Source of the DNA: Acidobacteriota bacterium
GTDB lineage: Bacteria; Acidobacteriota; Blastocatellia; UBA7656
Direction: 5' to 3'
Assembly: GCA_016201275.1 (NCBI GenBank)
Contig: JACQDB010000149.1
Location: 1-64,000, forward strand
Length of the DNA: 64,000 nucleotides
Under the pieces are notes generated by a model. It ran no database searches. It saw only the letters and a program-made list of their open reading frames with translations, and had not been told where the DNA came from. Every line of letters begins with the position of its first letter. Position 1 is the first letter of the stretch. Positions 53,027 through 62,293 of the stretch are shown here, piece by piece. The translations under genes were made by a program, and so were the position numbers.

Positions 53027-54760
53027 ATGCGTAAATTAATCATTCTCACCTTTGCCCTGCTCTTGGCCGCCACATCCTTAGTCTATAATTTCCCCGTCCA
53101 GGCGCAACAGGTTTCCGAAGGCCAACGCCTGGCCATGTATTCCAAGCCCTCGGTGGTTCGCATTCTGGATGGCTATCTGGGGACTCTCTACTGGACGCGA
53201 AATGGGAAAACCTATCGCGTCTCCTATGTCTCTAGCGGCTCCGGCTCATTCATTGATCCCAATGGCTACATCGCCACCAACGCGCACGTCACCAATACGA
53301 CGCACGAAGGCGATGATAAAGGGAAAGACAAGCTTTTTATTGAATTCATCAAAGAGATCGCGCAGGCCAGTAATAATGACCCCAACTCGATTTTACGTAA
53401 CGCGCCTCTGGTCAATCTAATCTATTCGGAAGTGCAATTTCAGGAAATCCGCCATATTCATCACGTCATCACCCCGGATGGCAGCGTCTTTCCATACGAG
53501 ATCAAAGCCTTCGGCGCACCCATCGGCGATGGCAAGGATGTCTCGATTATCAAGATCGAATTGAAGAACGCGCCCATCCTCAAGCTCGGCAATTCCGATA
53601 AGGTTCAATTGCAGGATCACATTACTGTCGTAGGCTATCCGGCTGCCGCTGACACCGGTCTGCTTGATCAAAAATCGGCGCTCGAAGCTTCAATCACTGA
53701 TGGCAAAGTGTCTGCAAGAAAGAATTCGACCGATGGCGCGCCGGTGCTACAAGTGAGCGCCCCTGCCACCCACGGCAATTCCGGTGGCCCTGTGTTAAAC
53801 GACAAAGGCGAAGTCGTAGGTATGCTCACTTTTCGTGGCGATACGGTAAACGGCCAAGAGGTCAGCGGGTTCTCTTTCGTGGTGCCTTCGTCCACCATAT
53901 CGGAATTCATGAAGCAGGCCGGAGCAACCAACGAAGAAGGCATCGTGGATAAACGCTACCGCGAAGGCTTGGAACTATTCTGGAAGGGGCAATACACTCC
54001 TGCCATCGCCAAGTTCGAAGAAGTGCGCCGCTTGTTTCCGCAACACTCGGAGACCGAAAGGCTCATACGCGATAGCCAGCAAGCTATTTCCGAGGGCAAA
54101 GAATCCACCGTCGGATTAGGTCTCATCGTCATGGTTGGTGGTTTGGTATTGGTGCTGATCGTTGGCGGCGCGCTGGTCGCTTTCCTGGCCATGCGGAAGA
54201 AAAAATCGCCTTCCTTGCCGCCCGCCGCTTATCAACAGGGAGGAATGCAACAAGGTTATCCGGCGCAACCATCCTATCCGCAGCAACAGCCTTATCAGCA
54301 ACCCGCGCCTCAACCATATCAGGCGCAGCAATCGTATCCGCAGCAGGCGGCTTATCCTGCAGCCAATCCGCAGTCCTACCCACAGGCAACGCCTCCGGCC
54401 AAGACCGCCGTCTTTGCCGCGCCCGGTGCAGGCACTTCACCTAGTCAAGCCAACTATGGCGCTATCGCTTGGACAACAGGGCCGCTGGCAGGCAAACGCA
54501 TGGAAGTGCGCCCGGAAGGGTTTTACATTGGCCGCGATTCCGGCAGCGCTCAAGTGGTCATAGAAGACCCGCGAGTATCAAGTCGTCATGCCTGGGTCGG
54601 CGTCAGAAATGGTCGCGTCGTATTGGTAGATTCCGGTTCCACCAACGGCACTTTCCTGAACACCATCGCTTCGGGACGAATTCAGGAAATCGCTCTGAAT
54701 CCTGGCGATACGATCATCGTTTCGGAAGCCGATGTCGCCCGTTTCGTCTATCAAAGTTAA
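53027..54760 (+). CDS. Secreted trypsin-like protease fused to cytoplasmic FHA domain
   Basis: ATG at 53027 follows GGGAGGATTGTC. The 577-residue protein has a signal peptide (LIILTFALLLAATSLVYNF), then a trypsin/HtrA-fold protease with complete triad: His87 in IATNAHVTN, Asp171 in GDGKDVSI and Ser252 in HGNSGGPV. After a helical stretch comes one membrane helix (about 363-387), a Gln/Pro/Tyr-rich repeat linker (QPYQQPAPQPYQAQQSY) of about 65 residues, and an FHA domain (GRDSGS...VSSRHAW, NGTFL). The topology puts the protease outside and the phosphopeptide reader inside, a design for transmembrane signalling. No kinase is adjacent. Confidence 0.88.
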   Translation: MRKLIILTFALLLAATSLVYNFPVQAQQVSEGQRLAMYSKPSVVRILDGYLGTLYWTRNGKTYRVSYVSSGSGSFIDPNGYIATNAHVTNTTHEGDDKGKDKLFIEFIKEIAQASNNDPNSILRNAPLVNLIYSEVQFQEIRHIHHVITPDGSVFPYEIKAFGAPIGDGKDVSIIKIELKNAPILKLGNSDKVQLQDHITVVGYPAAADTGLLDQKSALEASITDGKVSARKNSTDGAPVLQVSAPATHGNSGGPVLNDKGEVVGMLTFRGDTVNGQEVSGFSFVVPSSTISEFMKQAGATNEEGIVDKRYREGLELFWKGQYTPAIAKFEEVRRLFPQHSETERLIRDSQQAISEGKESTVGLGLIVMVGGLVLVLIVGGALVAFLAMRKKKSPSLPPAAYQQGGMQQGYPAQPSYPQQQPYQQPAPQPYQAQQSYPQQAAYPAANPQSYPQATPPAKTAVFAAPGAGTSPSQANYGAIAWTTGPLAGKRMEVRPEGFYIGRDSGSAQVVIEDPRVSSRHAWVGVRNGRVVLVDSGSTNGTFLNTIASGRIQEIALNPGDTIIVSEADVARFVYQS

Positions 54761-54844
54761 TTTGAAAAAGGGCAGCCGTTTCAATAGCGAAGCGGTTGCC
54801 CTTGTCTTGAATTACCGATGCTCGATTTTTCTTCCCGCCCAACC

Positions 54845-55543
54845 ATGTTGAACCTTGCTGACCTTCGCGTTTTAACTTTTGATTGTTACGGCACCCTGAT
54901 TGATTGGGAAAACGGTTTGTGGCATTCCCTGCTGCCGATTTTTGCCGCCCACCATACGGACATCGCGCCGGAAGAATTGCTCAACCGCTACGGCGAGTTT
55001 GAAGCGCGACACGAAGCCCATGACTACATCGCCTACCGCGACGTATTGAAAAATGTGTTACGCGATTTGGGCGCACGATACGGCTTTGTGCCGACCGCGC
55101 AGGAACTCGCGCAGTTTGCCGAATCTATCAAAAACTGGCAACCGTTCCCCGATACCGCTGCCGCTTTGCAGCGTTTGCAAACACGCTTCAAGCTGGCGAT
55201 TATCTCGAATATTGACGATGAACTGTTCGCTTATTCGGCGGTTCATCTACCCGTCAAATTCGACTGGTTAATCACGGCTCAACAACTTCACTCCTACAAA
55301 CCTTCTGTGAATAATTTTCATCAGGCCATCGCCAGAATCGGTTTGCCCTCGTCGCAAATTCTGCACGTCGCGCAAAGCCTCTATCACGACATCGTTCCGG
55401 CGAAAGCGCTCGGCCTGGCTACTGTCTGGATTAACCGACGACATGATAAAGAAGGCTACGGCGCTACGCCTGCGGCCAGCGCTACGCCCGATTTGAGCTT
55501 TCCCGATTTACACAGTTTCGCCAATTTCCTGCTCAACTTATAG
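54845..55543 (+). CDS. HAD-superfamily hydrolase (haloacid dehalogenase type II-like)
   Basis: ATG at 54845 (or upstream at 54818) gives 232 residues. The HAD nucleophile motif is LTFDCYGTLIDWE, with a catalytic Asp and a Thr-Leu-Ile pair typical of 2-haloacid dehalogenase-like enzymes; motif II is LAIISNIDD and motif III/IV are YKPSVNNFHQAI and HVAQSLYHDIVPAKALG. The substrate is a phosphate ester or halogenated acid; not distinguishable. The TAG stop at 55541 is part of a repeat element that also occurs near position 430. Confidence 0.82.
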   Translation: MLNLADLRVLTFDCYGTLIDWENGLWHSLLPIFAAHHTDIAPEELLNRYGEFEARHEAHDYIAYRDVLKNVLRDLGARYGFVPTAQELAQFAESIKNWQPFPDTAAALQRLQTRFKLAIISNIDDELFAYSAVHLPVKFDWLITAQQLHSYKPSVNNFHQAIARIGLPSSQILHVAQSLYHDIVPAKALGLATVWINRRHDKEGYGATPAASATPDLSFPDLHSFANFLLNL

Positions 55544-55580
55544 CGGCTTGCAGAGGCGTGCGATGGGTTGAGAGGCGGTC
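55538..55580 (-). repeat. Palindromic dispersed repeat, copy 2
   Basis: TTATAGCGGCTTGCAGAGGC... to GGTTGAGAGGCGGTC; 41 of 43 bases match the reverse complement of 425-467. Its TATAG includes the HAD gene stop codon. The following 55 bases continue a GC-rich variant of the same family up to the next gene's 3' end. Confidence 0.75.
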
Positions 55581-55638
55581 TGTGGCCGCCGCAAGGAGCG
55601 CCGTTTCGGCTGATCGCGGCATGAAAAGCTGGGTTGAT

Positions 55639-56640
55639 TTATTGCGCGTCGGCGGGGCCATAGATAATGGCCGAAGCATCCACCATCGGGTGCGCGGTGT
55701 CGGGTTTGTCCAGATTGGCGTCAAAGATGCAGGTTTGATTGCGCCCACTGCGTTTGGCGCGGTAGAGCGCTTGATCGGCCTTCTGCACAATATCCAAAGC
55801 GGAAATCCCATCCTGTGGAAAAATCGACACACCGGCGCTGATGGTGATGTGCATGGTCTGTGTCGGGTCGGAAGTCGAAGCCGAAAAGGCATGGCTTGCT
55901 ACCTGTTGACGAATCTTTTCGGCAATGGCAAACCCCTGTTCCGGTTTGCCTATAACATAAGCGAAATATTCTTCACCACCATATCTTGCGGCTCGCTCTG
56001 CACTGCCTACAGCATCGCGTATGATATGTCCGACATCGCGTATGGTATGCGAGCCGATTAAATGACCGCGCCCATCGTTGACCTTTTTGAAATGATCTAA
56101 ATCGAGCATGATGACGGAGATGGTTTTCTGTTCTTTGCGATTTATCGCCTGGGTAATCAGCCGGTCTAAATCGGCAAACAGACTGCGACGCGAACGCAAA
56201 CCGGTCAATTCGTCAGTCTGCGTCAATTGATGCAGACGCTCTTGAAACTCCGCTTCAAATTCATCCAGCAGGGCGAATTTTATCAAGTGATTGCCGACTT
56301 TAATCTTGTCGCCATCTTGCAGCAGTTGACCGGAACTAACCATTTGCCCGTTGAGAAACGTGCCATTCGTCGAACCCAAATCCTTGACATAATATTCTAC
56401 GCAGCCGCCTTCAACCACCAGTTGGTAAATCTCCGCGTGCAAGCGCGAAGCCACTTCATCCCGCAGCACGATGTCACACATAGAGCCGCGCCCGATCACC
56501 ATGCGCTCTTTATCTATGGCCAGCGCCATGCCTATCGGATGCCCCTGCAACACCACCAGCACCGGCCTCTTCGCAGAGGATGGCCGTATGTCTTTGAGTT
56601 CCAGTTTTAAAGTATGTTCCGCGTCGTTCACAGCTATCAA
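55639..56640 (-). CDS. FHA-GGDEF diguanylate cyclase
   Basis: A 333-residue soluble protein. Residues 30-125 are an FHA domain (VIGRGSMCDIVLRDEVASRLHAE, LGSTNGTFLNG), reading phosphothreonine. Residues 145-305 are a GGDEF domain with YGGEEYF at the catalytic loop (an active GGEEF-type variant), DLDHFKKVNDGRGH and DELTGLRSRRSLF intact. The I-site RxxD is replaced by SAERAARYGGEE, so product inhibition is doubtful. It could couple Ser/Thr phosphorylation to c-di-GMP. Start ATG at 56640; opposite strand to ribA. Confidence 0.88.
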   Translation of the reverse strand: MIAVNDAEHTLKLELKDIRPSSAKRPVLVVLQGHPIGMALAIDKERMVIGRGSMCDIVLRDEVASRLHAEIYQLVVEGGCVEYYVKDLGSTNGTFLNGQMVSSGQLLQDGDKIKVGNHLIKFALLDEFEAEFQERLHQLTQTDELTGLRSRRSLFADLDRLITQAINRKEQKTISVIMLDLDHFKKVNDGRGHLIGSHTIRDVGHIIRDAVGSAERAARYGGEEYFAYVIGKPEQGFAIAEKIRQQVASHAFSASTSDPTQTMHITISAGVSIFPQDGISALDIVQKADQALYRAKRSGRNQTCIFDANLDKPDTAHPMVDASAIIYGPADAQ

Positions 56641-56791
56641 CCTTCAGCCACGCTACTATAGCAATAACTCTGGTAGCGGCGCAAACCATTGAAAATCTAC
56701 CGGCGCTATGCCTTGACGCTGACATGAGCGCTCACTACAATCTTTGAGAAAACCGGAAAAAATTTCGCTTCGTATAGTTCACCACTTACTT

Positions 56792-57445
56792 ATGGATGAA
56801 GAAAAAAACATTCCCTCAACGGCACACTCTGAGCGTCCCTGTCACGGCGTTGATCGCCTGGCGCAAGCCATTCTGCCAACCGAATTCGGCTTATTTCAAA
56901 TCATCGGGTTTCGCGGACGCGAGACCGATGAAGACTTTGTCGCTCTGGTCAAGGGCGAACTCTTGCCTGAGCGCGCCAGCCTCGTCCGCATTCATTCGCA
57001 ATGCCTGACCGGCGATGTGTTTCATTCGATCAAATGCGATTGCGGGCCGCAACTACATTATGCGCTCAGGAAAATCGAAGAGGAGGGACACGGCGTTTTG
57101 ATTTATCAACAACAGGAGGGGCGCGGCATCGGCATTATCAACAAGATTCGCGCCTATGCCTTGCAGGACGCCGGACAGGACACCGTTGAAGCTAACCTCT
57201 CTTTAGGCTTTGAAGCCGACCTCAGAAGCTATGAATGCTGTGCCGAGATCTTCAAACAACTGGGATTGAAAAAGGTGCGCTTGATGTCCAATAATCCCGA
57301 TAAAATCGCCGCCGTCAAAGCCGCTGGCCTGGAAGTGGTCGAGCGCGTTTCCATAGAAGTTCAAACCCGCGACAGCTTCATCAACTACATGAAAACCAAA
57401 AAAGAGAAGATGGGTCACATCCTCGAAAAGATTGTCGTGGAGTGA
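56792..57445 (+). CDS. ribA: GTP cyclohydrolase II
   Basis: ATG at 56792 gives 217 residues, the usual size of stand-alone RibA. It opens GTP to formylate-less diaminopyrimidine in riboflavin synthesis. The zinc site is the three cysteines in [17 protein letters not shown]; catalytic residues appear in QQEGRGIG and [14 protein letters not shown]. Family marker [11 protein letters not shown] closes the protein. Only this rib gene is here, so it may be unlinked from the rest of the pathway. Confidence 0.92.
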   Translation: MDEEKNIPSTAHSERPCHGVDRLAQAILPTEFGLFQIIGFRGRETDEDFVALVKGELLPERASLVRIHSQCLTGDVFHSIKCDCGPQLHYALRKIEEEGHGVLIYQQQEGRGIGIINKIRAYALQDAGQDTVEANLSLGFEADLRSYECCAEIFKQLGLKKVRLMSNNPDKIAAVKAAGLEVVERVSIEVQTRDSFINYMKTKKEKMGHILEKIVVE

Positions 57446-57502
57446 TGAAAGGTGTTTATTGGGTTGTGGATTGGGGAATAAAAACAGACTTGAACGCTGA
57501 AT

Positions 57503-57747
57503 ATGATAACCATATCAGAATTAAGAAAAATTGCCCGAGCAAGACTGAAAGACTCCGAAGTGCTGTATTCCCAGAGGCGTTATGATGGGCTGTCTATCTT
57601 TGCGGCTATGCTGTCGAATTAGTATTAAAGGCACGGATATGTAAGACTTTGAAGTGGGATGGATTCCCAACCACTAGAGGGGAATTTGACGGGCTTCAAT
57701 CTTTCAAAATTCATAAGTTGGAAATGTTACTACATCTCTCATCTTGA
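57503..57747 (+). pseudogene. Frameshifted HEPN-domain gene
   Basis: ATG 57503 starts ISELRKIARARLKDSEVLYS, ending at TAG 57620. A second frame from about 57595 reads YLCGYAVELVLKARICKTL then KWDGFPTTRGEFDGLQSFKIHKLEMLLHLS and stops at TGA 57745. Together they make the usual order of HEPN proteins, with the R-x4-6 family-like GYAVELVLKARI helix; they are joined only after a one-base shift near 57590. It ends short, so it is a truncated, frameshifted relic. HEPN proteins are toxin-type ribonucleases in HEPN-MNT modules. Confidence 0.7.
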
Positions 57748-57780
57748 CTTTGTACATTTTTCAGAAGCGAACCGAGCTTG

Positions 57781-58081
57781 CCAATCCCCCCGATGGCAGT
57801 CGGGGGAGGCTTAAAATTCAGCTTATGAAACGCCGTGCAACCTCAACCAATCCCCCCAACGGTAGTTGGGGGATAGTTAAAGCCCAACCTACGAAACGCT
57901 GCCAACGAGACACCAATCCCCCCGATGGCAATCGGGGGATGGTTAAAGTCCAGCCTTGAGCCTCGAACAAGGTTGGACTTTAACCATCCCCCGATTGCCA
58001 TCGGGGGGATTGCAAAAAAACTTTGCTTGCCGGCGGTGTAGGTTGGACTTTAAGCATCCCCCGATTGCCATCGGGGGGATT
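57781..58081. repeat. Cluster of palindromic units, BIME-like
   Basis: Three direct units beginning CCAATCCCCCCGATGGCAGT at 57781, 57847 and 57913 (66-base period) are followed by two inverted units (57970-58012 and 58040-58081) ending GCCATCGGGGGGATT. Each unit is itself a hairpin (CCCCCGAT / ATCGGGGG). Variants such as CCCCAACGGTAGTTGGGG keep the base pairing, so structure is conserved more than sequence. Confidence 0.85.
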
Positions 58082-58119
58082 CAGACGAGCAGCCTGATTT
58101 CATTGGCTTTTTCAGCACC

Positions 58120-58300
58120 TAGAGCGGTTTTTGTTTGAGATTACGGAAACCTCAAACCCGTTGAGCGGCGGTCAAAGACCTTCGCACGGTCACAGACCTT
58201 CGCACGGTCACAGACCTTCGCACGGTCACAGACCTTCGCGCGGTCGAAGACCGCTGCTCAACGATAAGGTGTTCCGTACACACATACGAAAACCGCTCTA
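58120..58300. repeat. Palindromic element with 18-base tandem core
   Basis: Outer TAGAGCGGTTTTTG (58120) faces CGAAAACCGCTCTA ending 58300. Inside, GTTGAGCGGCGGTC (58160-58173) pairs with 58249-58262 (one mismatch). Between them, AGACCTTCGCACGGTCAC is repeated at 58176, 58194 and 58212, with a variant fourth unit at 58230. The outer arm supplies the stop codon (TAG on the minus strand) of the gene at 58298. Confidence 0.8.
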
Positions 58301-59362
58301 AGCGTTCCAAATTGCACTTTCGATTTCATCTTGATTCAATGCTACACACCCGCCGCTGGTTTTATCGAGCAGCAAAAGAAAACTCCCCTCTTGTTTACTT
58401 GCCAACCGGCCTTCGGAAGTCGCATAAGCTTTTAAAGAAAGAAGGTCGTGGACATCGGCCTCGCTTACCAAAACTTCATCGCCCCATTGCAACAGCCATT
58501 TGCCTTCTGCGACTGTTGCCAACACCGTGCGTATGCTGCCGCGTTCGATTCGTTGCAGACGGTAGGTTGCGATCTCTGATTTTAGTATCGCCGACCACTT
58601 GGCGGCCTCCTTGCGAGTGATCGCAACCTTCACCTTGCCATCACTGATTTTCATGCCTTCAATAGCTTGCATCACCAGCAATTGATAAGCAGGCGTGATC
58701 TCTTCATACGGCGTGAAGGCTCCGGTCTCGGCAAAGGCTTCGAGGCTCTGCTCAAGTTTGATCAGCGACTGCAAAGCAATCTTCGCGCCTTTCAAGATAA
58801 AGGTCGGCGGTTTTGCCGAAGACGTTGGGCTACCTTCACGATTCAGCACATCAAATCGTCGCTCCAACTCCGCATAATGATCCGCGCCAAGCAAAACCCA
58901 GCGCCCATTTCTTTGATCGCTCAACAACAACCTGCCGTCGCCACCGGCAATCGTCAACCATTCCGGCAGGTGTTCCCGCTTGCCTGACGTAGTGTGATGA
59001 AAAGCTTCAAGAAGTGTCGGCAGTGCGTGCGCTTCGACCCACATTTCGGATTGCGGATGCGACAGCAACAGTTGCTTGCCGACGCTGGCAAAAACTACTT
59101 CATCCATTGTGCGCTTTACGTCATACACTTCCTGACGAAATCCTATGGTCGCCAGAAAATGTCCGGCGTCGGCTCTGGTTAAAACCGCTTCATGATTCTG
59201 ATGCCTGAACCATAGCTTGTCTTCGGCACGCACGATGAAGCCGTTTGCCGCCTGTCGAATGACACGCGCAGAAGTTTCGCCGGTTTCTAAAAACGCGGCG
59301 ACGCTTTCCACCAGATAAGGCGCGAAAGTCAGGCCGCATTGAATCGAGAGAAGGTTGATCAT
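58298..59362 (-). CDS. Hypothetical protein, 354 residues
   Basis: A soluble 354-residue protein with no signal peptide, helix or named domain. It is mostly beta-pattern sequence with repeats of similar length: GFIVRAEDKLWFRHQNHEAV, VVFASVGKQLLLSHPQSEMW, GRLLLSDQRNGRWVLL and, later, TVAEGKWLLQWGDEVLVSEADVHDLLSLKAYA, suggesting several copies of a beta module separated by helices. ATG at 59362. It is flanked by repeats and by a nonsense-interrupted gene on the other strand. Confidence 0.6.
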   Translation of the reverse strand: MINLLSIQCGLTFAPYLVESVAAFLETGETSARVIRQAANGFIVRAEDKLWFRHQNHEAVLTRADAGHFLATIGFRQEVYDVKRTMDEVVFASVGKQLLLSHPQSEMWVEAHALPTLLEAFHHTTSGKREHLPEWLTIAGGDGRLLLSDQRNGRWVLLGADHYAELERRFDVLNREGSPTSSAKPPTFILKGAKIALQSLIKLEQSLEAFAETGAFTPYEEITPAYQLLVMQAIEGMKISDGKVKVAITRKEAAKWSAILKSEIATYRLQRIERGSIRTVLATVAEGKWLLQWGDEVLVSEADVHDLLSLKAYATSEGRLASKQEGSFLLLLDKTSGGCVALNQDEIESAIWNA

Positions 59363-59567
59363 CTGTCTTCAAGAGTAACAAACTGCCTGATGAAGCGGCA
59401 AAGCGTCGTCGCCTGTCGAATTGCAAAAACAGCGAATTTATTAAGGAATATTGAGATTTTTGGCCTTGTCTGGCCGCCGATTTTTTTTTAAGATAACGCT
59501 GTTTTGCAAAACCCTGACCGAAGTGTTTCGGTAACGGGATAATTTTACCACACAGGAGACAGAGCAA

Positions 59568-60107
59568 ATGAAGGTTACAGAAATTTTCTGTGGCGGGTTT
59601 CTTCTGTCTGCTATAGGCGGAATCGGTGTGGCGATGAGCCGCGCTCAATTCACCTTAGAAGAAACCTCTATACCAACAGAAACAGAAGCAGTTTTTCCAC
59701 CAACCCACGATATAGAAACCTGGCGAGCGATTCACGGCGTGTCTTTGCTTGCCGAAAAGGATGAAGGATATGGCGTCGCCCGTTTGCCAAACGGAGTTTA
59801 CGGGTTCAGTTGGTCGCCGTAGGAAGAAGCGCCGCTTTATCGGAGTCGAAAGTACCAAAGCTTTGAAGTGCATATTGACGCGGCAAGCGAAGTTCATATC
59901 CTCGGTTATATCACCGTTGAGGAAGCGGCGTCACTGCAGCAAGCCCAAGCTGAACTTGATTTGATGTTGTACCCCGAACCGTTTGCGGATGCCACGCAAC
60001 TGGTCAGTGTAGGACGAAAACAAATCGTCTCGCGCAAGGCTCCTGCAAAAGATAACGGCAACCCTTTGAGACTGAAACTTGAGCCAGTCAAATCCTTGTT
60101 GTCATAA
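59568..60107 (+). pseudogene. Gene interrupted by an in-frame TAG
   Basis: ATG 59568 after CACAGGAGACAGAGC starts a frame that stops at TAG 59820-59822. The same frame continues without interruption from 59823 (EEAPLYRSRKYQSFEVHIDA...) to a TAA at 60105-60107. The combined 179 codons read as one globular protein, with a short hydrophobic N-terminus (FCGGFLLSAIGGIGVAM) and a polar C-terminus (ITVEEAASLQQAQAELDL). No family is recognised. Either a recent nonsense mutation or two adjacent short genes. Confidence 0.5.
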
Positions 60108-60150
60108 CTATTCGGCAGGGCGGCAAGCCCGCCGCACCATTTTGCATAGA

Positions 60151-60199
60151 CGGTTGTTCGGATATGGCAACTCTCACTCGTGCAGTATCCGAACAGCCG
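60151..60199. terminator. Hairpin upstream of dnaG
   Basis: CGGTTGTTCGGATA (60151-60164) pairs with 60186-60199 with one mismatch. It may end transcription of the preceding region. The 390 bases from 60108 to 60496 contain no other supported feature. Confidence 0.45.
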
Positions 60200-60496
60200 C
60201 CTTCTCGCCCCATTCGCGTCGCCAAGTAGGCTCAAGGCCGTCACAATTCTTTTTCCCTATTGCACCCTAAGCGCGCTGCAACGAGCGCCGAAAAATATCA
60301 AAATAAGTCAATGAAATCGGGCTTTTTTCAAGCACTCGCTCAAGGTTTCCCCGGCGCTTGCTGATTCATCACGGCAATTTTCTTTTTATTGAAAGACACT
60401 GCTTGCATACTGGTGAGGTTTCTGTTTAACATTTTCCGGCTTTCGGAAATAGGTTTCCGGTCGCATTTTTTTCAACGAGTAATTTGGATTCAGGTG

Positions 60497-62293
60497 ATGC
60501 GTTTTCCTCGCGGGTTTGCTGACGACGTTAAAAATCAAGCCGATATCGTGCGCGTAGTCTCTGACTATGTGACGCTGAAAAAGCGCGGCGCAAATTATGT
60601 TGCCTGCTGCCCGTTTCATTCCGAAAAAACTCCTTCCTTTGCCGTCAGTCAAACCAAAGGACTATACAAATGTTTTGGTTGTGGCGCAGGCGGCAGCGTC
60701 TTTTCTTTCGTCATGCAAATCGAAGGCTGCGATTTTACCGAAGCGATTCGCATCGTTGCCGAAAAGACCGGCATAGCGATTCCCGCCGCCAACGCATCCG
60801 AAGACTACCAAAAGGTTGAGCACAACCGCGAAGTCGTGTTTCGCTTGAATGAACTGGCGGCAAAATTTTTCGAGCAAGTCCTGCAAGACGAAGAGACCGG
60901 CAAAACTGCCAGAGCCTATTTCGCTGCGCGTGGCATCACTGACGCCACGCAGAAATTATTCCGCCTAGGCTATGCTCCAGATAGCTGGGACGCTCTGCTC
61001 AATCATCTGCGCGAGCAAGGCGCAACGACCGATGAACTAGACCTCAGCGGCTTGGTGGTGTTGAAAGACAGCGGCGGCTTTTATGATCGCTTTCGCCATC
61101 GCGTCATGTTTCCGATAGTGGATTCGCAGGGGCGCGTGATCGCCTTTGGCGGACGCGTGATGGGCGAAGGCGAGCCGAAATATTTGAACTCGCCGGAGAC
61201 CACTATTTATACCAAAGGCCGCAACCTCTATGGCCTGGCTTTTGCCAAAAATGAAATTCGCGCCAAAGGCTTCGCCATACTGGTCGAAGGCTATCTCGAT
61301 TGCATCATGCCATTTCAGGAAGGCATACATAATATCGTCGCCAGTCTGGGAACGGCTTTGACCGATAATCAGGTGCGCCTGTTGCGCCGCTACATGGACA
61401 AGCCGCAAATCATCGTCAACTTCGATTCGGATTCTGCCGGACAGGCCGCCACTATGCGTTCCATAGAGATGCTGCTGGCCGAGGGCTTCAAAATTAACAT
61501 CCTGCAAATGCCCACCGGCAAAGACCCAGATGAGTTCGTGCGAACCCAGGGCGCGAAAGCTTTCGTCGAATTGTTCAAGACCACGCAGCCGTATATTGAA
61601 TACGTCATCGAAAAAACCATCAACGATATAGACACGACGCGACCGGCTGGCAAAGTCGAAGCCATCAATGCGATTCTGCCGCATCTGGCGCGTATGCCCG
61701 ATAAAGTGGCGCGTGCCGATTATGCCGAACAGTTGGCCAATCGCTTGAAAGTGGACAGCCGCGTGATCCGCGACGACATGAAACGCGTGGCGGTCAATCG
61801 GCAACAGACCTTAGACCCGAAGAAGGTTCGCGCCGCTCAGGAAGTCACGCAAGCCGAACGACAATTACTGGAAATCGTTTTAGCAGATGCCGATGTGCGG
61901 CGCGCTATCGTTGCCAATCTGACTGAGGCCGATTACCTGGAACTGGCTACAGGAGCCATTTTCAAGGCGATTATTGATTTGGAGCAGGAGAATATCGAGC
62001 CGGATTTTTCGACTCTCAGCGAACGCCTGGAAGTAGAATCAGAACGTGATTTGCTTCCCACTTTGATGATGAGCGATTTGTCTTGGGCGGGTGGGGACGA
62101 TGTGGATACGTTGTTAAAAAAAGCGACGGAAGCGCTGGCGTCTTTGCGGCGAAAAAAATTCGAGCGGCGACTGGATGCGATTCAACTTGAATTGAGTCAG
62201 GCGGAGCGCGATCAAGATACGCAAAAAGTTTTGTCGCTTTATCAAGAGAAGATGGATTTACAAAAGCGCAAAATGGCGCTGGCATTGTTGTGA
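60497..62293 (+). CDS. dnaG: DNA primase
   Basis: ATG at 60497 (a GTG lies one codon upstream) gives 598 residues starting MRFPRGFADDVKNQADIVRV. The CHC2 zinc domain has CCPFHSEKTPSF and YKCFGCGAGG. The Toprim core is VEGYLDCIMPFQEGIHNIVASLGTALT with NFDSDSAGQAA. The C-terminal 150 residues form the DnaB-binding helical region. The enzyme makes RNA primers at the replication fork. It lies directly before rpoD, the conserved macromolecular-synthesis pairing. Confidence 0.95.
   Translation: MRFPRGFADDVKNQADIVRVVSDYVTLKKRGANYVACCPFHSEKTPSFAVSQTKGLYKCFGCGAGGSVFSFVMQIEGCDFTEAIRIVAEKTGIAIPAANASEDYQKVEHNREVVFRLNELAAKFFEQVLQDEETGKTARAYFAARGITDATQKLFRLGYAPDSWDALLNHLREQGATTDELDLSGLVVLKDSGGFYDRFRHRVMFPIVDSQGRVIAFGGRVMGEGEPKYLNSPETTIYTKGRNLYGLAFAKNEIRAKGFAILVEGYLDCIMPFQEGIHNIVASLGTALTDNQVRLLRRYMDKPQIIVNFDSDSAGQAATMRSIEMLLAEGFKINILQMPTGKDPDEFVRTQGAKAFVELFKTTQPYIEYVIEKTINDIDTTRPAGKVEAINAILPHLARMPDKVARADYAEQLANRLKVDSRVIRDDMKRVAVNRQQTLDPKKVRAAQEVTQAERQLLEIVLADADVRRAIVANLTEADYLELATGAIFKAIIDLEQENIEPDFSTLSERLEVESERDLLPTLMMSDLSWAGGDDVDTLLKKATEALASLRRKKFERRLDAIQLELSQAERDQDTQKVLSLYQEKMDLQKRKMALALL

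Noticed and set aside
57781-58081. CRISPR array
   Set aside because: Units are hairpins with unequal inverted and direct orientation, spacers are not unique protospacer-like sequences, and no cas genes are present.
58176-58247. CRISPR or VNTR coding repeat
   Set aside because: The 18-base units are contiguous without spacers and lie in a palindrome outside any gene.
61037-61804. 255-codon minus-strand open frame
   Set aside because: Antisense to the dnaG Toprim region; composition is typical of a shadow frame.
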